From Paramacrobiotus richtersi (Eukaryota; Tardigrada; Eutardigrada; Parachela; Macrobiotidae): 29,917 nucleotides of DNA. The DNA lies in assembly GCA_034698045.1 (NCBI GenBank), contig JAQGAU010000364.1:1-29917 (forward strand), in the 5' to 3' direction. The notes beneath the pieces are model-generated. The model did no database searches. It had not been told where the DNA came from and saw only the letters and a program-made list of their open reading frames with translations. Positions 22,041-29,917 of this stretch are shown one piece after another; the stretch's first letter is position 1, and each line of letters opens with the position of its first letter. The position numbers and the translations under genes were made by a program.

Positions 22041-22646
22041 ATGGCTAACATCTCCGTTCCTTTTTCTGACATGCTTTATAACCGAGATCCACCACCCAGC
22101 TACAATGATAGCGTTAGCACGCCAAATGTATTCCCATCGGTTCCTGGTGCACCAGAAAACCCACCAGCAGCAGATCAGACTGCACTCCCGTTTATTGTGG
22201 ATGAAACGACGTATTCCACAAGTGCTGACGAAGTACAACTTTCGCTGCTTCAATCTTATATGAAGGAACGCGATGATCGTCCAATAATGCTCACTTTCCC
22301 GATAGAAATTGTTGATGTTCCTTGTGTACTGCCAGCAACGAACAGTAAACCTAGTACTTCGGCGCTAAACCGGCCATCCATTGCACGTCGCAGAAAAGGA
22401 AGCTGCTCGCTGTGTCTGATAGGAGTATGGATCTTTGTAGTTGTGTTTTTCGTTGTGGGATTAGCTCTGGTCATTATCGGCCATACCCGGCGTGCCGCGG
22501 ATCCTGACGGTTACTTTACATGCGGCAAGCGTGGATGTGTGGACAATACAAGTGTTACGCTGGGTTTTGGATACTTCTTCCTTGTCTCCACCGTACTAGC
22601 TGGTTGCTGTGCAGGATGTTGTTGGTGGATGCTGAGCGAGGAATAA
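22041..22646 (+). CDS. PPxY-motif two-transmembrane protein, paralogue 3 (201 aa)
   Basis: The start at 22041 gives MANISVPFSDMLYNRDPPPS. The N-terminus has the PPSYND motif and a linker closest to paralogue 1 (VPGAPENPPAADQTALP against APGAPEDPSAANQIELP). TM1 is VWIFVVVFFVVGLALVIIG. The loop has an insertion (RRAADPDG) but keeps YFTCGKRGC. TM2 is GFGYFFLVSTVLAGCCAGCC, followed by a short acidic end (LSEE). An AATAAA overlaps the stop codon. It ends 464 bp before the stop codon of the actinoporin-like gene on the opposite strand, so the two are convergent. Confidence 0.85.
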   Translation: MANISVPFSDMLYNRDPPPSYNDSVSTPNVFPSVPGAPENPPAADQTALPFIVDETTYSTSADEVQLSLLQSYMKERDDRPIMLTFPIEIVDVPCVLPATNSKPSTSALNRPSIARRRKGSCSLCLIGVWIFVVVFFVVGLALVIIGHTRRAADPDGYFTCGKRGCVDNTSVTLGFGYFFLVSTVLAGCCAGCCWWMLSEE

Positions 22647-23110
22647 AATACATAAACTGCTGCGCTGACTATTAGCGTTATCATTTAGAACTGTTGAGAT
22701 ATGGTGTCGAAAACAGGATTTGTATTAAAGTTTCGCGTGTTGCAGATGTCGGTACTTCGTGTAGTCTATGCATACATTGTTTATACACCATGAGTGATTT
22801 CTTATAACCGACCTGGTTATGTGCGAGCCGATGACATGGGCCAGAACTTTTCAGGCTACAGTTTTGCCAGAAAATACCATACCATACTTATGTGTAGATG
22901 CAACATAAACGTTTAAAGCGCTGATTTGATCACTAGCATTAATGTAAACTGGTGATGATTAACAGCTACGGTGTCAGCCGACTCCCTCTCGATGCAACAC
23001 TGTCTGACATTCCATTCACCAATTTGCATGTACACATATAGAACGTGGGAAAAAATGAATACATCTGTCGATTAGAAGATTCGCAAAGAACAGATTACTC
23101 CGTCAACGCT

Positions 23111-24704
23111 CTACCGAAACTTGGCCTGATTCAGTGGATCCACCGCGTCCACATCGATAACGATATCGGCCTTGTGGGTCGTTCCCATCACCGCACTGAT
23201 CTTCAGCATCTGATCGCCATATTCGACAGGCTCCACGGAGCTGTTAAACAGAACATTTTTAGTACTAATATGCCGAAAATACAGACAAACTGCACAAGTT
23301 TCTTAATAGTTACATACGGTCAATACGTCATATAATCATACGTCGTCTGAATAAATATGGTATGTATATACATGCCAAAATTACGTACCTGTAAAACTGC
23401 TTCCTGGCAAAGTAATCCTCGCGTTTATTATACATCTCCGTGAACGTTTCGGGTGTGTTACGTCCCTGTGGGCAGATACCAACAGCCAACCAGTTGGTAT
23501 AATAATCATGGTTAAAGGGCAGTGACCACATGGCGATGACCGATTTCTTCGTTTCTCTGCCATCCTTGATACACCATTCAATCGTACCACACGTACCTGT
23601 AATAACACAGTAACAAACGTTGTAAGAAAACATACAGAAAGTCACTTCTGACCGTCAACACCTAGATTACCACCACAAGGAACATCTGGAACATTTGCAG
23701 ACAAACTAACCGTTAACGAATAGTCTGATACTTTTCGAACTAAATAACATAAAACACATGTTAAGGACGTCTGTTTTTATAGAAAAACGTATCACCTACC
23801 ACAGGCTGTCCCCCCGGTTTTGTGCGTCTTCATAAACCCGACTTTTCCCGGTGCCACGCGATTGATGACCGAATCCGTTCCTCCCGAGTACAAATGGCAG
23901 CTTTTCAGCTCCAGCGTCCATTTGGTGTGGTTGTTCAGTGTGATGGTGGCCGCTACGTCGTAGGGAATGTCCGAGGCACTGCAGATCATTGAGTTATGAC
24001 CGTCATGGAGTTTTATACCACTGTGACCATTGTCTGCACTGTTAGGCTGGTTGCTGACATCTGGACCATTGGATTTGTTGCTACGGTTGTTCTGGGTTGC
24101 ATCAGCATCATTTTCATCACTTTCCGCATGAATTCCATCATCTGTTTCGTCAGACGCTGGGCAAGGGGTAAAGGCCGATTCGGCAGACTTGCTGCGTCCG
24201 AATTCCAGGAATTCTGCGGCCTGTTGGATGTTCTCCCAGTACTGTTGACCTTCCGGAGGATCTGTAGGTCAATGGAGAGAGTTGTTGTAAAAATAGGGAG
24301 CGGTTTGATTTGGTTACGCTTTTATACGCACACTGTACGGTGTGTAAATGAGCGCATCGCAGAAGTACTGCGAATTTTGAATGCAGTCACATCTCCTCCC
24401 CACGGGAGGCGGTTCAATAGGGGAAAAGAGAAAAGCATGCATAAAAATGTTTTATGATAAAATAATAAAAATGTGATTTAATCAAGAAGATTAATACTGG
24501 AAAACAGTTTACAAAGTTAAGAATTAAATAAGCCACAAAATCCACAAAACAAATGAATAAATCAAGATGACTAATAACGGAAAATTTTCATGAAAGCTCT
24601 GCAGCAAATCAATTAAAATTAAAGCAGGAATAAATTATAAATACAGTAAAAAGAGTCATACCTTCAGTTATGGAGTCCTGTTTTTCCCCATCATTTCCTC
24701 GCAT
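23111..24704 (-). CDS. Actinoporin-like protein (pore-forming-fold family), four coding exons, 280 aa
   Basis: Coding exons 24704-24662, 24261-23800, 23596-23389 and 23240-23111 join in phase (843 nt). About the first 105 residues are hydrophilic and rich in Asn, Asp and Ser, without a signal peptide. The rest matches the actinoporin/sea-anemone cytolysin beta-sandwich. It includes VAATITLNNHTKWTLE, a glycine-rich loop (INRVAPGKVGF) and the membrane-headgroup-binding strand WSLPFNHDYYTNWLAVGI, equivalent to the family's aromatic phosphocholine patch. EMYNKREDYF follows, and exon 4 holds the C-terminal strands. Family members are secreted or intracellular lipid-binding proteins. Lack of a leader and of an obvious amphipathic N-terminal helix suggests an intracellular or non-classical role; this is inference. 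The 5' end is uncertain (see the upstream exon pair). Last-exon relics lie in the two neighbouring tandem units. Confidence 0.85.
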
Positions 24705-24734
24705 CCGTCAACCAGGTTCAGCACTTTTTCCAGT

Positions 24735-25055
24735 GCTGCAATTGCAAAAAAAATTAAACAAAAATAACGGTTGATACTCCTGAGCAGCCGGATTCAAATG
24801 CAACGATTTCCAAACAACTTTCACATGCGAGAATTTCACACCATTAAAATACTATTTAGATCAGTTAAACACAAATTAAAAATGGAACGTCTTCGAAACT
24901 TCCTGCACAGCACATACGTAAAATTATTAAAAAATGCTCGCGATTTTAAAAATGCAGAAACATAACAAACCTGCATCAAGTTCGAGCAACTGCAAGGCAT
25001 GCTGCATTTCATTTGAATTCCAGTGTTGATACGTTTTCTTGTGAAACTGCACCAT
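24735..25055 (-). other. Upstream exon pair of the actinoporin-like gene (uORF or broken N-terminus)
   Basis: An ATG at 25055 in good context opens 28 codons ending at a donor after 24971 (phase 1). An acceptor TTGCAG precedes 24735. Spliced together, the frame remains open and helix-like (HALQLLELDA on the first exon, then EKVLNLVDGCEEMM) until a TAA at 24668-24670. The downstream start at 24704 is in another frame. Either this is an upstream open reading frame in the 5' leader or the true N-terminus is interrupted by a frame change in this assembly. Confidence 0.45.
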
Positions 25056-25059
25056 TGCT

Positions 25060-26341
25060 GATACAAGGAAACAAAAGAATCCTTAGAAGAAGTAATACAA
25101 AATCTAAATACAGTGATTGTAATAATTTTATTTCAAACTAATAAGACTGCCAGTGAAATGCGCTCTCGAACAGTTCTTTTCGGTTTTCTGTGACGGAAAA
25201 TCTGAGAAAAGCGAAAAATCTGAAACGATTCAACATTCACGTGAGTTCGAAAGTCGAAACTGGTATGTCCACGGGGCGGCTGTTTTGTTCATCAGCAGCC
25301 CCATCCGGTTTTCTAAGGGCGGTTGGCATCTACACTGTCCCTGCTGTCTATTTCACCGACGAGCAAACTACGCCCGTGGCGCTTTTTGCTGCTCTGGGAT
25401 CAGGTACCGAAAAAATCGTAAATCGTGGAATGCGAGTTTTCTCGCATATTCAATCATTTCAATGAAATTCGCAACTTTTCGTGCTGTATAATTAATCCGG
25501 ATGCTTACGTCTGTTTGGTAAACGGGAGTGTTGTGTTGCATGAGAAACCTCCAGTATATTTGTGGTGATTTGCCAGAATTTACTGGGAAGAAAATCCGGG
25601 AATCCGCGCACACTGTGAATCCGCTGATCGAGGTAAGGTTTGTAATCAAATGTAATGAAGTGTTTTTCATTCCGAAACCGCAAACCCCGACTGCAAAATT
25701 AGCATTGTAATCATATGGGCTTGGCGTAGAGTTGGTAGATGTTTCAGCAAAAGCATCGAAGAAACGAGAACTTACTGAGTTTTGGCGAACTTTGATCGTT
25801 TCTGGTCTTGGTAATTGTTTGTTTGTGGCAATTTATTTTACAGTCATTATTGTTGGTTAATTTGTCAGAATTCATTACCTTTTTTTGCACATGAATAAAC
25901 AGGAATTATCGATAATTGTGTACTGTGCATGTGAAAAAGTGGTGTTTTTCTGTCGAATCTGCGCATACGTTCTTTGCAAACTTAAACTTTACACTGTGTT
26001 TTTCATAGTTACATCTGAGAACAACCGTTTTATAAGGTGTTTAGCAAATGCATATAAATTCCAAATAAAATATTATTGTTTTGTGACATTTCATCTCCTG
26101 TATATGTACATATTTGCACAATGTATATCGTAAAGTATGAATAAAATATTTATAGTTTTATTTACTTAATATTTGTTAATTTAATTTTTAGTTTTTTCTG
26201 TATTATATGAACGAATAGTCTACTTATTTGTTTAACAAAATATTTCAAAAATCTGTTGGTCTAAACTGGTTGTTGTTTCCTGTTGTATGTATTGAATCCT
26301 GATGTGTTGCACATTTAATCATTAATTTCCGTTATACTCTA
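25060..26341. other. Divergent promoter region between the actinoporin-like and MPC2 genes
   Basis: No supported coding gene. GTGAGT-type donors near 25241 and a GTAAGG donor near 25633, with a pyrimidine-rich acceptor ending at 26343, suggest that MPC2 has a non-coding 5' exon here. The right half is strongly AT-rich. Confidence 0.4.
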
Positions 26342-26359
26342 GACCCCGCCTCCCCAACC

Positions 26360-26779
26360 ATGTCCATCATCTACCGCAGCCTCATCACCTCCCTGGAACG
26401 CCACGTCCCACCCCGCCTCCGTCCCATCTGGGAGCACCCGGCCGGCCCCAAGACCATCCACTTTTGGGCGCCCCTCGGCAAGTGGGCGCTGGTCGTCGCC
26501 GGGCTGGCCGACGCCGCCCGACCCGCCGAGAAGCTGAGTCTCAACCAGTCCATGGCCCTGACCGCCACCGGGATGATCTGGTCCCGCTACTCCTTGGTCA
26601 TCATTCCCAAGAACTGGAGTCTGTTTCTGGTCAATATGTTTGTGGCGGGGACGGGCTGGAGCCAGCTGTATCGGATTTGGAAGTACCGGTCCACGCAGCC
26701 CACCGGCCCGGTCATTGAGCCGGTGGCAGTGGCTGTTGTGGAGGATGCGCATCATCTGCCGGGTGTCAAGAAACACTGA
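26360..26779 (+). CDS. MPC2: Mitochondrial pyruvate carrier 2
   Basis: This subunit pairs with MPC1 in the inner mitochondrial membrane to import pyruvate. The 139-residue frame starts MSIIYRSLITSLERHVPPRL and runs collinear with the family: HPAGPKTIHFWAPLGKWALV (amphipathic helix and TM1), AGLADAARPAEKLSLNQSMA, TGMIWSRYSLVIIPKNWSLF (TM2), then FVAGTGWSQLYRIWKYR (TM3). The signature residues of MPC2 (HPAGPKT, FWAP, GLAD, RPAEKLS, IIPKNW) are intact. It is slightly longer than the 127-residue human protein, owing to a hydrophilic tail. The coding region has no intron; a TACTCTAG acceptor 17 bp upstream of the ATG indicates a leader intron. Exon codons are distinctly GC-rich within AT-rich surroundings. 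Confidence 0.96.
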   Translation: MSIIYRSLITSLERHVPPRLRPIWEHPAGPKTIHFWAPLGKWALVVAGLADAARPAEKLSLNQSMALTATGMIWSRYSLVIIPKNWSLFLVNMFVAGTGWSQLYRIWKYRSTQPTGPVIEPVAVAVVEDAHHLPGVKKH

Positions 26780-26938
26780 AATGGGGATGGTGTTTGTCGG
26801 TGTTTTTATCGTTTCCAACGAGAGAATATGTCGTTGGTGATGTTTTACGGCTTAATGTGGTTTTATTTGTCGGGGGTGTCGCTTGTAGGGGAGAGATTTA
26901 TTGCGAGCTGCTTACTGTCCTGTTATGATTTTTAGTAT

Positions 26939-26944
26939 AATAAA
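26939..26944 (+). terminator. Polyadenylation signal of MPC2
   Basis: AATAAA lies 160 bp after the MPC2 stop codon, in an AT-rich 3' region. Confidence 0.6.
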
Positions 26945-27434
26945 GACTGGTATTTAGCTGGTTTATCGGCCGTTTTAACTGGAATTTAACGATTTACCAT
27001 TTTTTATTTGCGTATCTTTTCCACAATCTGCAGTCGCTTATTTCACAGATATTTTTAAAGTATCTGGTAATAACGTTTAAAATATACGTAAATAAAAGCC
27101 TTAAAATAATTATTTTATATTCGTACTATTTTATCCACTGAACAGTGAACACTGCAGTAAACTCCGAGTTTTACTCATACAATCTCAAAACTTGAAGAAA
27201 AAAAAACAAAAGCTTGACTAATTAAGAATTTCTCTCCATAATGTCAACTCCCTGAAGTACATTAATCACATTCTCTCAACAACAACAAAAATGCGTGACT
27301 ACATTCACCATAGCGGTAAATCATAACATAAGCTGAACAATCTCGTATCACCGATCAACTGGCTAAGATAAAATCAACAAAATCACAATACTATGCATTG
27401 TGCTACATTGGTCCGGATACAAAACACCATAATT
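26945..27434. other. AT-rich spacer between convergent MPC2 and CNPase genes
   Basis: Only AT-rich, low-complexity DNA is visible; it contains the 3' ends of both genes. Confidence 0.5.
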
Positions 27435-29917
27435 TTATCGGTCAGCGTCGTCCGAGCGCTCTCCCGACGAACGCGACGACGACTCCGGGGAAGGGCGCTC
27501 CCGGGTCCCCGGGGAGCGTCCCGCCGGTGTCCCCGGTGAACGGTGCTCCTGATCCCGACAGAAGAAGGGTGCGAACATGGCGCGCACGATGATGGACTTG
27601 TTCAGGGCCAGATACCAGAAATCCCCCGGGTAGTGGATGACCAGGCCGGCGTCCACGTCGAACATGGTATCGGAGGTGGCGGTGTTGACTAGTTCACCTG
27701 TTGTACAACGAATTCCCCAGTAAATGCGTGGGCATGTCGAAAACAAGAAATTAATATGTACAAGAAAAAACACAATATAATCGTAAAAACACAAGGAAAC
27801 AGGAGTCACAGGACACAACAAGATAAGCAAACTCATCAGTGTTAAAATATTTTTCTGATAATAATTATTATAACAATAATACACTTACAATATTCAAATA
27901 ATAATATGTATCTTGAATAAAAAAATTTAAATATTTTAAATAAAATATATAAAAAAATGTATTAATTTACACAGCACTTTTAAAATAATATTCTTAAAGC
28001 AATATTTAAAAATTAAACTAAAATATAACTGCTTAAATAAATCTGCATTATCAATTATCAGCAAGCCCAAAATTCATCGCAAAATGTACCCAATATAGCA
28101 ACTGACAATCGTATTTGCAAAATCAAATCATAGCGCAAACTTCAAGGTGGTAAATTTTTAATAAAATGCGAATAATACTCTTTTCGATAAATATTATCGA
28201 ATGAATCAATTTTTCAAACTTTCCATTCTGTAAACATTCAAAATAAAAACATATGCCATGTTGAAACAACTTCAAACTCCCTACCGTACAAAAGACAGTA
28301 CGTCAACGTAGAACATCAGCGCGTTACATTATACGAACAACTCCAGACTAATATGAACAACAACGCGCTGACTACAACCATAAACTGTCGGACTACTTAC
28401 GTAGCTGCAGCATATCCAGTCCGGCGACATACGCGCCGACCCCCGCTGCGGTCTGCACGGTGATGTGGGCGCGACTACCCACCGGAAGTCCCGGATGGGT
28501 GTCTTCATCCTGATTCCATAGCTTCAACTGATCCTCTGTCAGAGTCACGCGAAACGAGACGGTTTGGGGGGTGATCAACAGTCCGATCAGTTCCAGTTCG
28601 AACACTTTTCCTAACGCTTTCTGCACGGTATCCTGAGTGGCGTACTTCTCCACTCCTACCCAACAAAACATCTAATAAGTAATGTAATGTGTTCATCCAG
28701 CCAAATGCAACATACACGTCTTATAGTTGTCATCTATGACAAATAAACAGTCTAACTCGCTTACCCGGCTTCTTTCCATACTGCGTATAGCACGCCGTCA
28801 CATGGAACAAATCCCTTCCTCTCCCCCACTCCATCCCCTCCTCCTCGGCCATCCCGGCCACCTGCTCCATCAAACCCCCCGGATTCCCCTCCACAAACCT
28901 TCGTCCCTCTTCCGCCCCTACTATCCGCTGCGCCAACTTGACCGCCCACCGCTGCAGGTCCAGGGAGTCGGCGGGGGACAGGAACCAGCCGTAGTACATG
29001 GGGAAGATGAAGCGGTGCTGTAGACGGTCCAGCCGCCGACGGATGGTCTCCAGGTCGACGTTGTGGATGTTCTTCTTGAAGAGGGTGGTGGGGTCGTAGC
29101 GCCAGGGGGTCTGGGGTTCGACGAGGAGGGTGGTGAAGCCGTAGCGGTGGGCTAGGTGGAGGTAGGGCTGGAATTCGCGGTACTCGATGTTGGTGTCGTC
29201 CACCACTACCTAATCAGTGTAAAATACGTCTAACGGTACTGACAGGTAACTCTATTAAAAACAGAAATAAAGTAAAAGACAGTTCATTTTTTAATACATC
29301 CACCTTTCTAGATGGATTTTGTTTCAAATGCAATGAAAAATTTTACTTACATTTTAATTAGAAAAACATGTCTTTTAAAATTATTTTTTTTGAATTACTT
29401 TTTTTTGAATTTATTAATTTCATTTCAATTTATTAAGTTCCCTTCACATTTTTGTAAAACTTTTATTTTTTCAAATTTTCATTTTAAAAATAAGTTTCAT
29501 CGTCCCCACGGAATCGTAACTCAAACGGGCAAGTTCGGTAAGTGTATGAATTTTATCAAGCGGATGTTTCACGAATTCTCAAAATTAAAAGAGGAAAAAA
29601 TGAAACCGGAAGTAGTTTAGAAATAATAAAACCGCACAAAAAAATCGCACTATTTCAGCATACTATAATAAAACACTTAAAAAACTTTGCTATATTTGGT
29701 ACCGGGCCGGAAATATCTATTAAAAAATAATTAATTTAAAATTAATTTAATACAGTTACAAAGCACTCTCAGTGCAATTAGATGGACAAATCCGAAACTC
29801 ACCACTTGCACATCCTCCTCCTGGCAGAACGCCTCGCACCGCTGCCGACACCACTCATGCGCCTCGGTCAACCGTTCCCGCTCAAACACATACGTCCCCT
29901 TCGCATTCCGCATCCAA
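27435..29917 (-). CDS. CNP: 2',3'-cyclic-nucleotide 3'-phosphodiesterase (CNPase), 5' part outside window
   Basis: Exons >29917-29803, 29209-28765, 28655-28401 and 27697-27435 join in phase; about 359 codons are visible. CNPases hydrolyse 2',3'-cyclic nucleotides to 2'-nucleotides and have an N-terminal polynucleotide-kinase-like domain. The kinase part shows AEHWC-type sequence (EAHEWCRQRCEAF), VVVDDTNIEYREFQPYLHLA and LVEPQTPWR. The P-loop should lie beyond the edge. The phosphodiesterase domain has both 2H motifs: HVTACYTQYG on the second visible exon and HITVQTAAG on the third. The last exon matches the family end (GDFWYLALNKSIIVRAMFAP) and adds a Ser/Pro/Arg-rich tail ending GERSDDADR. 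The vertebrate prenylation CaaX box is missing. Introns are 593, 109 and 703 bp and AT-rich, against GC-rich exons. Confidence 0.94.

Noticed and set aside
22018-22263. Alternative frame over paralogue 3, similar to frames at 18480 and 20278
   Set aside because: These are out-of-frame shadows of the three homologous genes; their similarity only reflects the duplication.
23996-24457. Plus-strand open frame of 153 codons with hydrophobic stretches
   Set aside because: It lies largely opposite the second coding exon of the actinoporin-like gene; its hydrophobic look comes from the complement of Asn/Asp/Ser codons.
25716-25790. tRNA-like sequence (GGGCTTGGCGTAGAGTTGG...)
   Set aside because: It resembles an A box, but no B box or cloverleaf pairing could be found.
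26339-26818. Minus-strand and alternative plus-strand open frames over MPC2
   Set aside because: They are shadows of the GC-rich MPC2 exon, with compositionally biased Gly/Arg/Pro translations and no family match.
28727-29023. Plus-strand Pro/His/Leu-rich open frame
   Set aside because: Antisense of the CNPase exon 29209-28765.

Overview
The window is a gene-dense piece of an animal nuclear genome. Genes are split by short GT-AG introns, many near 50-110 bp, and all recognisable products are metazoan: an aldehyde oxidase, mitochondrial pyruvate carrier 2, a CNPase, an actinoporin-like protein and rhodopsin-type GPCR remnants. The GPCR remnants carry an NRLWAV-type motif followed by HYR, which I associate with the expanded receptor families of tardigrades such as Hypsibius. 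The tardigrade assignment is inference; a compact metazoan genome is what the sequence shows.

Layout, left to right. 1-777 (-): a GPCR pseudogene running off the left edge. 2668-9783 (-): a complete aldehyde oxidase/xanthine dehydrogenase-family gene. I could phase it through 26 exons to 1305 codons with every splice junction in frame. 9784-12368: mostly unassigned, with one TATA-like core promoter. 12369-13635 (+): a three-exon gene for a secreted 237-residue protein of unknown family. 13801-17460 (-): a degraded tandem duplication of a GPCR gene. Between the two copies lie a 79-bp minisatellite and a MITE-like inverted-repeat element. 17930-23240 (+): three tandem units, each holding an upstream conserved block and a gene for a PPxY-motif, two-transmembrane protein of about 200 residues. 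The second half of each unit also carries sequence matching the 3' end of the neighbouring actinoporin-like gene. That match is intact in unit 3 and decayed in units 1 and 2. 23111-24704 (-): the actinoporin-like gene. 26360-26779 (+): MPC2 in a single coding exon. 27435-29917 (-): the 3' part of a CNPase gene whose 5' end lies beyond the window.

From about 24.4 kb rightwards the style changes by eye: non-coding DNA becomes strongly AT-rich, while MPC2 and CNPase exons are strongly GC-rich. CNPase introns are long (593 and 703 bp) compared with most aldehyde oxidase introns.

I see no operon-like or pathway logic linking the single-copy genes. The most unusual part is the 17.9-24.7 kb cluster. 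A small membrane-protein gene was amplified together with the tail of a convergent pore-forming-fold gene, leaving dead exon relics behind each older copy.
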